NCBI GenBank assembly: GCA_024742765.1 | Contig: JANSXT010000010.1 | Location: 1-64,000 of the forward strand | DNA: 64,000 bases | Direction of reading: 5' to 3' | Origin: Phyllobacteriaceae bacterium | GTDB taxonomy: Bacteria > Pseudomonadota > Alphaproteobacteria > Rhizobiales > Rhizobiaceae | Shown: positions 23,876-32,409 of the stretch, piece after piece | Layout: each line of letters starts with the position of its first letter | Position numbering within the stretch: position 1 is the stretch's first letter | Translations under genes and position numbers: made by a program | The notes under the pieces: model-generated | What the model saw: only the letters and a program-made list of their open reading frames with translations | Database searches by the model: none | What the model was told of the DNA's origin: nothing

Positions 23876-25411
23876 TCACGCTTCGTCGATGCCCTTGAAG
23901 AACCTCGCGGCATCGTCGCGCACCGCGTCGACCTTCTCGTCGCTCATCCGGTCAAGCGTGCCATACATCATGCCCATCCGCTGGTTGCCGGCCAGCATCT
24001 CGCGGTTCTTGATCAAAAAATTCCAGTAGAGATAGTTGAACGGGCAGGCCTTTGGCCCGTTCTTGACCTTCACCCGATACCGGCACGACCCGCAATAATC
24101 CGACATCTTGTCGATATAGGCGCCCGAGGACGCGTAGGGCTTGGAAGCGAACAGGCCATTGTCCGCATAAAGCGCCATGCCGACCACATTCGGCATCTCC
24201 ACCCACTCATAGGCGTCGTGATAGACGATCAGGAACCATTCCTGCACCTGTTTGGGATCGAGCCCGGCCAGGAGCGCGAAATTGCCGATCACCATCAGCC
24301 GCTGGATGTGATGCGCGTAGGCATTTTCCTTTGTCTCCGTAATGGCTTGGCGCAGACAGTTCATGTGCGTGTTGCCGGTCCAGAACCAGTCGGGCAGATC
24401 GCGCGTCGCGCCCAGCGCGTTGCTGTCGCCATAGTCGGGCATGTTGCGCCAATAGATGCCGCGGATGAACTCCCGCCAGCCGATGATCTGGCGAATGAAG
24501 CCTTCGGCGGCGTTGAGCGGCACCGCACCGTCGCGCCAGGCCGCTTCGGCCCGCTCGCAGCATTCGCGCGCATCGAGCAGCCCCACATTGATCAGCGCCG
24601 ACAGGTGCGAATGGAACATCAGCGCTTCGCCCGAAACCATCGCGTCCTGATAGGTGCCGAAATCGGGCAGCGCATGGTCGATGAACCAGTTCAGATAATG
24701 GATCGCCTGCCGGCGGCTGACCGGATAGGCGAACGGTTCGAGATCGCCGAAATGATCGCTGAACCGGTCTGCGACCAGATCGAGCACCTCTTGCGTCGTC
24801 CCGTCCACCGTCCAGTCGGGCCGGCCCGGGAAATCGAGCCCGTCCTTCGGCGGCGCCCGGTTTTCCGCATCAAAGTTCCACTGCCCGCCCGCCGGTTCGC
24901 CATCCCCCATCAGATAGCCGGTGGCTTTGCGCATCTCGCGGTAGAAATACTCCATGCGCAGCGCCTTGCGGCCATCGGCCCAGCGCGCAAAATCGGCATG
25001 GCTGGCGATGAAGCGGTCATCGTCGCGGATATCGACGTCGATGCCGAACAGGTCCGCCCAACCCTGCTGCATCGCCAGAACGCGCCATTCCGATGCTTCG
25101 GTGGTGACGATCCGCTCGGCACCGTGCCGCGCGATGGCCGCCTTCAGCCCGTCGGTGAACGAGGTGATCCCGTCATCGTCCGCATCGAGCCGGCGATAAT
25201 CGACGGTGAAGCCGTCGGCTACCAGATCCGCCGCGAAATGGCGCATGGCCGCGAAGATGAAGGCGATCTTCTTGGGGTGATGGCGCACATAGGTCGCCTC
25301 GTCCCAGACCTCTGCCATCACGATGACATCTCGTGCGGGGTCCGCATCGCGCAGCGCCGACAGATCGCGCGAAAGCTGGTCGCCCAGCACCATGCGCAGC
25401 GTTTTCGACAT
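23876..25411 (-). CDS. phrB: Iron-sulfur bacterial cryptochrome/photolyase (FeS-BCP, PhrB-like)
   Basis: 511 residues. Light-driven repair of (6-4) photoproducts is known for Agrobacterium PhrB of this family, which binds FAD, a ribolumazine and a 4Fe-4S cluster. The four cluster cysteines are visible at 352 (THMNCLRQ), 440 and 443 (DYCGSCRYR) and 456 (KACPFNYLYWN), nearly the same numbers as in Agrobacterium PhrB. The N terminus LRMVLGDQLSRDLSAL and HHPKKIAFIFAAMRHFA are family-specific. ATG 25411 starts directly at the first strand. 7 bp downstream of an SDR gene, likely co-transcribed. Confidence 0.93.
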   Translation of the reverse strand: MSKTLRMVLGDQLSRDLSALRDADPARDVIVMAEVWDEATYVRHHPKKIAFIFAAMRHFAADLVADGFTVDYRRLDADDDGITSFTDGLKAAIARHGAERIVTTEASEWRVLAMQQGWADLFGIDVDIRDDDRFIASHADFARWADGRKALRMEYFYREMRKATGYLMGDGEPAGGQWNFDAENRAPPKDGLDFPGRPDWTVDGTTQEVLDLVADRFSDHFGDLEPFAYPVSRRQAIHYLNWFIDHALPDFGTYQDAMVSGEALMFHSHLSALINVGLLDARECCERAEAAWRDGAVPLNAAEGFIRQIIGWREFIRGIYWRNMPDYGDSNALGATRDLPDWFWTGNTHMNCLRQAITETKENAYAHHIQRLMVIGNFALLAGLDPKQVQEWFLIVYHDAYEWVEMPNVVGMALYADNGLFASKPYASSGAYIDKMSDYCGSCRYRVKVKNGPKACPFNYLYWNFLIKNREMLAGNQRMGMMYGTLDRMSDEKVDAVRDDAARFFKGIDEA

Positions 25412-25418
25412 GGAGTGT

Positions 25419-26141
25419 TCAGCCCTTGGTGCGCAGGCTGGACCGGCCGCCATCGACGCCGATCACCTGCCCGGTGATCCAGCCGCCCGCATCGGTGAGC
25501 AGGACACGCGCCAGCGCGGCATGATCGTCGGCGCTGCCGAGCCGGGGGATCGCATGCATGCCGGCGATCGCCTTGGCCATCTGCTCGGACGCTGTCATCG
25601 AGGCGGCAAGCGGCGTCGATGTCAGGCTTGGCGCGATCGCGTTGACGCGCACCTTGGGCGCCAGTTCTGCGGCCAGCGCCCGCGTCAGACCCTCGACGGC
25701 GCCCTTGGCCATCGAGACCGAGGCGTGGGCGGCAAACCCCTGCTCCACGGCGACCGAGGAGAACAGTAGCACCGAGCCGCCCTCGCCGGCCTTCAGCGCA
25801 TCGAGAGACGCCTGCACTGCCAGCGCCGCGCCCGCCGCATTGACGCGGAAATCGGTCAGGAAATCGTCGCCCGTCATGCGGCCGAGCGGCTTGAGATTGA
25901 TCGTGCCCACCGCATAGACCAGCCCGGCCAGATCATCGCCGGCATCGGCGGCCGCGCGGGCGATCTGGTCCGGATCGGTGACATCGGCCACGCTGGACGA
26001 GGCGCCCAGTTCGCCCGCCACCTCGGCCAGCGTGTCCGCATCGCGGCCGACCAGATGCAGTGCATGCCCGTCTTCTGCAAGCGTCCGCGCGATGGCCGAG
26101 CCGATGCCGCCATTGCCGCCATAGATCAGATAAGTGCCCAT
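25419..26141 (-). CDS. SDR-family oxidoreductase lacking the catalytic tyrosine
   Basis: 240 residues. NAD(P)-binding motif YGGNGGIGSAIA at 6-17 and a C-terminal INAIAPSLTSTPL-type segment (VNAIAPSLTSTPLA). At the active site the usual Y-x-x-x-K reads V-S-M-A-K (HASVSMAKGAVEG), so Tyr is Val while the Lys and the Ser upstream (FSSVAV) remain. It may be a non-classical reductase or a binding protein. Lies just upstream of phrB on the same strand and divergent from a second photolyase; a link to pterin or flavin cofactor metabolism is only a guess. Confidence 0.82.
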   Translation of the reverse strand: MGTYLIYGGNGGIGSAIARTLAEDGHALHLVGRDADTLAEVAGELGASSSVADVTDPDQIARAAADAGDDLAGLVYAVGTINLKPLGRMTGDDFLTDFRVNAAGAALAVQASLDALKAGEGGSVLLFSSVAVEQGFAAHASVSMAKGAVEGLTRALAAELAPKVRVNAIAPSLTSTPLAASMTASEQMAKAIAGMHAIPRLGSADDHAALARVLLTDAGGWITGQVIGVDGGRSSLRTKG

Positions 26142-26222
26142 TTCCGCTCCGTTTCTTTGCGTGGCCCCGGCGACGCACCGCGCCCGTGCCCTATGTCTCC
26201 GTTCAACCTAGAGGGCATCTGG

Positions 26223-27770
26223 ATGGTTCAAGTCGTCTGGTTCAAAAGAGATCTGCGCGTCGATGATCATGCGCCGCTGGCCGAGGCAGCACGGGCCGGG
26301 CCGGTGCTGCCGCTGCTGATCATCGAACCCGGCCTGTGGCGACAGCCGGACATGGCGGGTCGGCACCATGCCTTCATGGCCGAAAGCGCGGTGGCGCTGC
26401 GCCGGTCGCTGCAAGACCTGGGTGCCGATCTGATCGTGCGCCGGGGCGACGCGGTCGACGTGCTGGCCGAAATCCATGCGCGCACGCCGATCTTAGGCCT
26501 TTGGAGCCATGAGGAGACCGGCAATGGCTGGACGTTTGTGCGCGACCGCACCGTGCGGGCCTGGTGCCGTGATCAAAGCGTGCCGTGGCACGAACACCGG
26601 CAGTTCGGCGTCGTCCGTCCGGGCAATGACCGCAACCGCTGGGCCGCCCGATGGGAACGCTTGATGGCCGAACCGCGGGCCGTCGTGCCCTCGCAGATCG
26701 CGATGGCCGACACGGGACCGGCTGGCGACATGCCCGATGCCGCATCCCTTGGCATTTCGCCCGACCCCTGCCCCGGCCGACAAGCCGGCGGCACCCGTGC
26801 CGCCCGCGATCTGCTCGAGAGTTTTTTGGCCGGGCGCGGGCGCGCCTATTACGCACAGATGTCCTCCCCGCTGACGGCGGCGGACGCCTGCTCGCGCCTG
26901 TCGCCGCACATCGCATGGGGCACACTATCCCTGCGCTCCATCGTCCAGCGCGCCTATGCGGAGCGGTCCCGGCTTTCCGACATGCCGCCAGCCATGCGAC
27001 CGGTTTCGCCGCGGGCGATCGACGCTTTCATCGCCCGGCTGCACTGGCATTGCCACTTCATCCAGAAGCTCGAGGACGAACCACAGATCGAAGATCATCC
27101 GTTCCATTCGGCCTTCGCCGCTGCCCGGCCGACGCCCGACGACGATCCTCGCCTTCTGGCATGGAGCGAAGGACAGACGGGCTGGCCGTTCGTCGATGCC
27201 TGCATGCGCGCGCTGGACCAAACCGGCTGGATCAATTTCCGCATGCGCGCCATGCTGGTCGCGGTGGCGAGCTACCATCTGTGGCTCGACTGGCGGAAAA
27301 CGGGCCTGGTGCTGGCACGGCGCTTTGTCGACTACGAGCCGGGCATTCACTGGGCTCAGGTGCAGATGCAATCGGGCACGACCGCGATCAACACGCCGCG
27401 CATCTATAATCCCGTCAAGCAGAGCCGCGATCAGGATCCGGACGGCATCTTCATCCGCAAATGGATGCCGGAACTGGCGCCGGTGCCGGACGATTTCATC
27501 CACACGCCGTGGACGATGCCCGCCTCGATGCAGCGTTCCATTGGCGTTCAGATCGGCACCCACTATCCCGCGCCGATCACAGATCACGAGCAAGCGGCAC
27601 GCATCGCCCGCCGCCGGCTGACCGAGATCCGCGCCATGCCGGGCTTCCGAGAGGAGCAGTTGCGCATCCTTGAAAAGCATGGCAGCCGGAAGGGCAATCG
27701 CGCCTTTCCCCGGCAGGACCGGCCGATCGCGGCGCAAGACCAGCCGCGGCAGTTGAAGCTCGAATTTTGA
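26223..27770 (+). CDS. Deoxyribodipyrimidine photolyase / cryptochrome family protein
   Basis: 515 residues. N-terminal photolyase domain VVWFKRDLRVDDHAPL and WSHEETGNGWTFVRDR; C-terminal FAD-binding helical domain from about 200: RGRAYYAQMSSPLTA, LSPHIAWGTLSLRSI, TGWPFVDACMRALDQTGWIN, RMRAMLVAVASYHLW, then INTPRIYNPVKQSRDQDPDG. A CPD-photolyase-type role fits, but this subgroup is not well defined, so a photoreceptor is possible. ATG 26223 is used because it begins the first beta strand; an ATG at 26193 would add ten residues. Divergent from the SDR-phrB pair. Confidence 0.87.
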   Translation: MVQVVWFKRDLRVDDHAPLAEAARAGPVLPLLIIEPGLWRQPDMAGRHHAFMAESAVALRRSLQDLGADLIVRRGDAVDVLAEIHARTPILGLWSHEETGNGWTFVRDRTVRAWCRDQSVPWHEHRQFGVVRPGNDRNRWAARWERLMAEPRAVVPSQIAMADTGPAGDMPDAASLGISPDPCPGRQAGGTRAARDLLESFLAGRGRAYYAQMSSPLTAADACSRLSPHIAWGTLSLRSIVQRAYAERSRLSDMPPAMRPVSPRAIDAFIARLHWHCHFIQKLEDEPQIEDHPFHSAFAAARPTPDDDPRLLAWSEGQTGWPFVDACMRALDQTGWINFRMRAMLVAVASYHLWLDWRKTGLVLARRFVDYEPGIHWAQVQMQSGTTAINTPRIYNPVKQSRDQDPDGIFIRKWMPELAPVPDDFIHTPWTMPASMQRSIGVQIGTHYPAPITDHEQAARIARRRLTEIRAMPGFREEQLRILEKHGSRKGNRAFPRQDRPIAAQDQPRQLKLEF

Positions 27771-27783
27771 GGGCAGGACGCCA

Positions 27784-27945
27784 ATGCCGCTCGACCTGAA
27801 TGATCTGGGCATGATCGCCGTCGCGGTGGCGATCTACGCCGCTGTGACCTATTGGCGCGAACGGCGTCTGCCCGACCTGAAATTCCTGGCGATCTTCGCC
27901 GTGACCGCCCTGATCGGCCTGGCGCTGGTGCGCATGCTTTTTTGA
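27784..27945 (+). CDS. Small two-helix membrane protein, 53 residues
   Basis: Starts 13 bp after the photolyase stop. Two hydrophobic segments (residues 9-22, GMIAVAVAIYAAVTYW; residues 33-51, FLAIFAVTALIGLALVRML) are separated by a basic loop RERRLPDLK, and coding-type codon bias continues from the preceding gene. Probably expressed as the second gene of the photolyase transcript. No function known. Confidence 0.6.
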   Translation: MPLDLNDLGMIAVAVAIYAAVTYWRERRLPDLKFLAIFAVTALIGLALVRMLF

Positions 27946-27969
27946 CGTTGGAATGCACGGTGCCGGCCA

Positions 27970-27998
27970 CGAAAAAGGCCGGCATCGATGCCGGCCTT
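27970..27998 (-). terminator. Intrinsic terminator downstream of tig
   Basis: Palindrome of 24 bp (27975-27998, arms AAGGCCGGCA/TGCCGGCCTT around TCGA) followed on the minus strand by UUUUU. Located beyond the ancestral tig stop at 28021. Confidence 0.85.
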
Positions 27999-28020
27999 GA
28001 TCGAAACGCTGTGGCGCCAT

Positions 28021-28098
28021 TTATTCGGCGGCGTCGCCATCCTTGGCGTCGGCCGCCTCGGCCTTCTTCTTGGCCGGCGCCTTTTTCTTGGCGGGCGC
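28021..28098 (-). other. Orphaned C-terminal tail of trigger factor behind an in-frame TAG
   Basis: Directly after the TAG stop of tig the same frame continues for 25 codons, APAKKKAPAKKK then AEAADAKDGDAAE, and ends at TAA (28021-28023), just before the terminator. The Lys/Ala repeats continue the pattern before the TAG, so this was part of the gene until a recent nonsense change, for example AAG to TAG. Confidence 0.85.
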
Positions 28099-29487
28099 CT
28101 ACTTCTTCGGTGCCGCCTTCTTGGTCTCTTTCTTGGGCGCGGCCTCGTCTTCCTCGTCCTCGGCCATCAGCTCTTCCTTGCTGACGGTCTGGTCGGTGAC
28201 GGACACCACCGTCATCAGATGATCGACGGTCTTTTCCTCGAAGATCGGGGCGCGCAGATTGGCCACCGCATCAGGGTTCTTCTGGAAGAACTCGTAGACC
28301 TGCTTTTCCTGGCCGGGATATTGCTGCACATGGCGCATCACCGCCTGCTGCAGTTCGGTGTCGGTCACCTCGACGCCGGCATCCTCGCCGATCTGCGACA
28401 GGACCAGCCCCAGGCGCACGCGGCGCTCGGCGAGCTTTTCATATTCCGCCTTGGCTTCGTCCTCGGTCGTTTCCTCGTCCTCGAAGGTCCGGCCGGCCTG
28501 CTCCAGTTCGTTGGTGATCTGGTTCCAGATATTGTTGAACTCGGTCTCGACGAGCTTTTGCGGGCTTTCGATCTGGTACATCTCGTCCAGCGCATCGAGA
28601 AGCTGGCGCTTGACCTTCTGGCGCGTCATGCCGCCATACTGGCCCTCGATCTGCTCACGCACGACCGCGCGCAGCCGCTCGGCGCTTTCGATGCCGAGCT
28701 TTTCGGCCAGTTCATCGTTGATCTCGACCGGCTCGGCCTTTTCGACCAGCGACACGGTGACGTCGAACACCGCTTCCTTGCCGGCCAGATGGGCGGCCTG
28801 ATAATCCTCGGGGAACGTCACGGTCACCTTTGTCTCGTCGCCGGCCTTGGCGCCGATCAACTGCTCCTCAAAACCGGGAATGAACGTGCCCGAACCGAGC
28901 ACCAGCTTGGTGTCGTCGTCGGTACCGCCCTCGAAGGCTTCGTCATTGATCTTGCCGACATAGTCGATCGTCACCCGGTCGGTATCGGCGGCCTTGCCCT
29001 TCTTTTCCGAATATTCTGCGGCCGACTGGGCGATCCGCTTGACCTGCTCCTCGACCTCGTCTTCGGCGATGTCGACCACCGGGCGGTTGATCTTGATGGC
29101 CGAGAAATCCTTGGTCTCGATCGGCGGGATCACCTCATAGCTGACCGAGAACTCGAAATCACTCTCGCCGGTGAGCACCTTTTCCGCTTCGCCCTCATCC
29201 TCGGTCATGTCGACATCGGGCGGCGTCGCGGATTTTTCGCCCCGGTCGGCGAGGATCGAGCGCGGCGTCTCGCTCAAAATCTCGTTGACGATCTCGGCCA
29301 TGAAGGATTTGCCGTACATCTTGCGCAGATGGCTGACCGGCACCTTGCCCGGACGAAAGCCGTTCAGGCGCACCCGGCCTTTGGCGTCGTGCAGCTTGTC
29401 GGTGAGCTTGGCCTGGAGATCGGACTTGGGCACCACGATCTTGATCTCGCGCTTGAGCCCTTCATTGACGGTTTCGGTGACCTGCAT
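28099..29487 (-). CDS. tig: Trigger factor, ribosome-associated chaperone and prolyl isomerase, tail truncated
   Basis: 462 residues. Ribosome-binding domain 1-120 with the signature [17 protein letters not shown] (the GFRxGxxP loop); FKBP-type isomerase domain about 150-240 ([21 protein letters not shown]); C-terminal helical chaperone cradle to about 440. Then an acidic and Lys/Ala-rich tail [18 protein letters not shown] that stops at TAG; see 28021-28098 for the missing 25 residues. The tail is outside the folded chaperone, so function is probably kept. Start ATG preceded by GGTTAGAAG. Upstream lies tRNA-Leu on the same strand. Confidence 0.95.
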   Translation of the reverse strand: MQVTETVNEGLKREIKIVVPKSDLQAKLTDKLHDAKGRVRLNGFRPGKVPVSHLRKMYGKSFMAEIVNEILSETPRSILADRGEKSATPPDVDMTEDEGEAEKVLTGESDFEFSVSYEVIPPIETKDFSAIKINRPVVDIAEDEVEEQVKRIAQSAAEYSEKKGKAADTDRVTIDYVGKINDEAFEGGTDDDTKLVLGSGTFIPGFEEQLIGAKAGDETKVTVTFPEDYQAAHLAGKEAVFDVTVSLVEKAEPVEINDELAEKLGIESAERLRAVVREQIEGQYGGMTRQKVKRQLLDALDEMYQIESPQKLVETEFNNIWNQITNELEQAGRTFEDEETTEDEAKAEYEKLAERRVRLGLVLSQIGEDAGVEVTDTELQQAVMRHVQQYPGQEKQVYEFFQKNPDAVANLRAPIFEEKTVDHLMTVVSVTDQTVSKEELMAEDEEDEAAPKKETKKAAPKK

Positions 29488-29576
29488 CTTCTAACCTTCG
29501 TTTCTGCCGGCGCGCTGCCAGTCGGCCTGGTTCGGCGCGCCCTTGTCGATGTTCAAACTGCCCGGTGGCGAATTGG

Positions 29577-29661
29577 TGGTGCGGATAGAGGGAGTCGAAC
29601 CCCCACGCCTTGCGGCACTGGAACCTAAATCCAGCGCGTCTACCAGTTCCGCCATATCCGC
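29577..29661 (-). tRNA. tRNA-Leu (anticodon TAG)
   Basis: Minus-strand class II tRNA: acceptor GCGGATA/TATCCGC, D arm GGCGGAACTGGTAGAC, anticodon TAG in GATTTAGGTTC, T arm GGGGGTTCGACTCCC, encoded CCA at 29577-29579. Confidence 0.97.
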
Positions 29662-29760
29662 AGCGCGCCAAGCCGCAGCATGACGCCAGTGGCGGCCCCT
29701 ATAGCATCATGGCCCGGCGCATCAAATGAAAAACGCCGCCACTTGCCGGCGTCTTGCAGG

Positions 29761-30345
29761 TCAATAGAGCGGTTCGGTGACGATCGTCTCGCCGGCCTGC
29801 CGGAACGCCTTGATCTGGCCGGTCCCGTCGGGGCCGACGGCGACGACGATCTCGGTCAGAGCACCGGCGCGCATCCGCGCTTCTAGTTCCGGCGCGCGAT
29901 GTTCGTTGGTGTAAAACCGGCCGATGCCGTAATCGAGGAAGAGCGTCACGGTTCTGCCGTCGAGATAGGGCGCGGTGCCGCGCAGCACGACGCCGTCGGA
30001 TAGCCTGGTCAGCGAAGCGGCGACGGGCCTGTGATGGCCGTCCGGCCCGGGTTCGAAGGTGACATAGACCGGCACGTCTCGGCCCGGCTCGCGCGTCCCA
30101 GCTTCCGCCGTCAGCCCGGCCAGCACGTCGCCGGTGATCTGCTGGGCCGGATAGGTCAACACCACATAACGTCCGCGCAGCAGGTCACGCGGGTCGATCG
30201 GCTCACTCTTCAGAACGATCTCCGCGCCATCGCGCAGGATTTGCGCGCGGCTTTCGATCATCCAGGCGAGAATCGCGCACAGGACAGCGGTCGCTGCGAT
30301 GGCGGCGGGGATGACGAAGGGCTTTTTGCGCACCGGTTCAGCCAT
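29761..30345 (-). CDS. Membrane-anchored GDYXXLXY-domain protein
   Basis: 194 residues. One transmembrane helix at about 9-28 (FVIPAAIAATAVLCAILAWM), then a periplasmic domain with the family's namesake motif as LLRGRYVVLTYP (here GRY rather than GDY) near 57, and a C-terminal strand GQIKAFRQAGETI. Function unknown. It overlaps the upstream DUF2157 gene by 8 bp; these two families are regularly encoded together and probably form a membrane complex. Confidence 0.82.
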   Translation of the reverse strand: MAEPVRKKPFVIPAAIAATAVLCAILAWMIESRAQILRDGAEIVLKSEPIDPRDLLRGRYVVLTYPAQQITGDVLAGLTAEAGTREPGRDVPVYVTFEPGPDGHHRPVAASLTRLSDGVVLRGTAPYLDGRTVTLFLDYGIGRFYTNEHRAPELEARMRAGALTEIVVAVGPDGTGQIKAFRQAGETIVTEPLY

Positions 30346-31501
30346 CGGCCTGGCCCCTGTTCGCAGCGCGACGTTTGAAACGGCGCTCAGCCCAATAGAT
30401 GCCGCCGGCGAGCAGCGTCAGAATCACGCCGACGACGAGGAAGAAGCCCGCCGTGCCCAGAAGCGTCGCGACCGTTTCGGCATAAAGGAACAGGATCTCG
30501 CCGACAAAGACCGCATAGGAGACATAGCGGATCGCCTGCGAGCGGGCGCCATGGGTGAACAGAGCATAAAGCGCAAAGCCGAGCGTCATCGGGCCGACAA
30601 CCAGCAGCGGCAGCAGATCATCGCTTTCAACATGCAGCGCGAGCAGCGCGATCAACCCGGCGCCGAACGCCGTTGCCGGCCTTCGCCAAAATGAAGGCGC
30701 CGGCTCGTCGGCGCGCCGCGCGAGCCAGAGCCCGACAAGGCTCGCCGCAAACAGGACCAGCCAGAGCGCCAGCCGAACCCCATCCGGCAATCCCTCATAG
30801 AAATCGGCGATCGCTTCAAGGACCGAGAAGAGGAATGGGACGAGACCGATGACGAAGGCCGCTGCCGCCACCCAGCGCAGCCGCGGCATGCCGCCGAACC
30901 GCGCAAGCGCGTAGCCCGCCGTGCAGAAGGCGGCAAAAATGGCGAAGTTCACATCGATCAGCTCTTCCGGCGCGGGCGTGTCCACATACCACCAGGCGAT
31001 GGCGCCCAGCGCGCCGGCCGCCAGCACATGGCTGCGCACGGCAAGGCCGGCTGCGCCGAGCCCCAGCGCAAAACCGAACATGGCCTGACCTATGTCGCCG
31101 GGCAGATGATACATCTGGCCGACCAGCGCCACGCCGCCCACATAGGCCGCGCCCGCCACGAGATAGGCCGCCTCCTCCAGCTTGCGACCATATCGGCCGC
31201 CGCGCGCACCGGTCACCGCCCCGCCGATCAGCCCGCCGGCGATCAGCACCATAATGCCGCCGACCTTCACAAGGCGCGGGATCGCCTCCCAATTGGCGGA
31301 GATGAACATGACGATGGCTGCGGCAAACGAAATGGCCGCGAAAATGGCAACGATTCGGAAAAAGGAGAACGGCTTGGCGCGCTCATCACGCGTTGTGGCG
31401 CCGCTTTGTCCGATATCGGCCAAAAGCGCGTCGGCAACATCGTCGGCAATGACGCCACGATTGTGCCAATCTTTGATCTGGTTTTCCAGATAGCTCGCCA
31501 T
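30338..31501 (-). CDS. DUF2157 polytopic membrane protein
   Basis: 387 residues. The N-terminal DUF2157 segment (LENQIKDWHNRGVIADDVAD) is a short helical cytoplasmic domain, followed by ten or more hydrophobic helices from about 45 on (FFRIVAIFAAISFAAAIVMF, LVKVGGIMVLIAGGLIGGAV and others) and a basic C-terminal tail RRFKRRAANRG. Function unknown. First gene of a two-gene unit with the GDYXXLXY protein. Confidence 0.85.
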   Translation of the reverse strand: MASYLENQIKDWHNRGVIADDVADALLADIGQSGATTRDERAKPFSFFRIVAIFAAISFAAAIVMFISANWEAIPRLVKVGGIMVLIAGGLIGGAVTGARGGRYGRKLEEAAYLVAGAAYVGGVALVGQMYHLPGDIGQAMFGFALGLGAAGLAVRSHVLAAGALGAIAWWYVDTPAPEELIDVNFAIFAAFCTAGYALARFGGMPRLRWVAAAAFVIGLVPFLFSVLEAIADFYEGLPDGVRLALWLVLFAASLVGLWLARRADEPAPSFWRRPATAFGAGLIALLALHVESDDLLPLLVVGPMTLGFALYALFTHGARSQAIRYVSYAVFVGEILFLYAETVATLLGTAGFFLVVGVILTLLAGGIYWAERRFKRRAANRGQADG

Positions 31502-31581
31502 CGCCTACTTTTTTGGCTGTTAATTCAGACAGTTGGAGAAATTTTTCCGGTAACCTTTCGGTAAGATTCATGGCATTTTTG

Positions 31582-31599
31582 TGCAATGCAAAAACGCAT
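31582..31599. promoter_or_regulatory. Motif shared by the two DUF1127 promoters, copy 1
   Basis: TGCAATGCAAAAACGCAT, 111 bp upstream of the first DUF1127 start, agrees at 15 of 18 positions with 32013-32030. It overlaps a perfect 9-bp inverted repeat TTTTGTGCA/TGCACAAAA (31577-31585, 31608-31616). Probably a regulator site. Confidence 0.55.
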
Positions 31600-31709
31600 A
31601 TGTGCTATGCACAAAACGGGCTTATCACCTCCAAAAACGCCGCCTATATGCCGCTCGTAACAGAAACGACAAAACGGATAAAACCGCGAGTCAACGGAAA
31701 GGAAAAGTC

Positions 31710-31856
31710 ATGAACATCGCTCGCTCCTTCAACGAATGGCGCAAGGCCCGCCGGACCTACAACGAACTCAGCCGCCTGTCGACGCGCGAACTGGACGATC
31801 TGGGTATCGCCCGCGGCGACATCGCAGAGATCGCACGCAAGTCGGTCCGCGCCTGA
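31710..31856 (+). CDS. DUF1127 small basic protein (48 residues)
   Basis: Whole protein is the DUF1127 (YjiS-like) domain: ARSFNEWRKARRTYNELSRL then STRELDDLGIARGDIAEIAR. Short proteins of this family in Agrobacterium and Rhodobacter bind RNA and affect phosphate or sRNA-linked regulation. GGAAAGG lies 8 bp upstream of the ATG. Paralogue of the gene at 32127; both are monocistronic with their own terminators. Confidence 0.88.
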   Translation: MNIARSFNEWRKARRTYNELSRLSTRELDDLGIARGDIAEIARKSVRA

Positions 31857-31956
31857 TCTTATCAGTTTCGCCTCGCCGGTCTCTCCTCCTCCCGGACCGG
31901 TTGGGCAGTGAAGACGCACGGCATCTCCTCCCTGGCCGCGTCTTCATGTGAAGAGC

Positions 31957-31990
31957 ACCCGCCGGTCCTCCCCCGGCGGGTGTTTTCATT
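31957..31990 (+). terminator. Intrinsic terminator after first DUF1127 gene
   Basis: Stem CACCCGCCGG / CCGGCGGGTG with a 7-nt loop followed by TTTTCATTT, about 100 bp beyond the stop. Confidence 0.85.
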
Positions 31991-32012
31991 TGTCCGCCAT
32001 CGGCACCATGAT

Positions 32013-32030
32013 GCACCGCAAAAATGCATG
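32013..32030. promoter_or_regulatory. Motif shared by the two DUF1127 promoters, copy 2
   Basis: TGCACCGCAAAAATGCAT, 97 bp upstream of the second DUF1127 start. Matches copy 1 at 31582-31599 in sequence and in distance from the gene. Confidence 0.55.
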
Positions 32031-32126
32031 GCACTTATTCCGAAATCGCGCTTCTCCAAAGCGCTTTGAATGCCCATCTTTCGGCTGACGAGAGACAGAC
32101 GTTCCCAACCACGAAAGGACAGAACG

Positions 32127-32276
32127 ATGATGAATTTCGCGCACACGCTCAAGACCTGGCGTTCGGTCCGCGACACCGAACAGCAGCTCCGCCGGCTTTC
32201 GGAACGTGAGCTGGAAGATATCGGTTTCGCCCGTGGTGATATTCCCGCCGTCGCCCGCGGCGGCCGCCCCGCCTGA
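32127..32276 (+). CDS. DUF1127 small basic protein (49 residues), second copy
   Basis: FAHTLKTWRSVRDTEQQLRR and LSERELEDIGFARGDIPAVA show the DUF1127 core, clearly paralogous to 31710-31856 (same ERELxDxGxARGDI block). Preceded by GAAAGGA; a second ATG follows immediately (MM). Has its own upstream motif and terminator. Likely RNA-binding regulator by family. Confidence 0.88.
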   Translation: MMNFAHTLKTWRSVRDTEQQLRRLSERELEDIGFARGDIPAVARGGRPA

Positions 32277-32310
32277 CGCGGCTCGACCGCATTTACTGAC
32301 CTCCCGGAAA

Positions 32311-32338
32311 CCCGCCGAGCGCTACTCGGCGGGTTTTT
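32311..32338 (+). terminator. Intrinsic terminator after second DUF1127 gene
   Basis: Stem CCCGCCGAG / CTCGGCGGG with 5-nt loop and TTTTT, 35 bp beyond the stop. Confidence 0.9.
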
Positions 32339-32409
32339 CGTTGCGCCGGCGACGTCACCATGGCAGTCGGCACATTGATGACGCGCCGCCCATGCGCTAA
32401 CCCGGTGCC

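Noticed and set aside
28099-28101. TAG in tig as a recoded (readthrough) codon
   Set aside because: No recoding signal or special tRNA is evident; a nonsense change in a dispensable tail is simpler.
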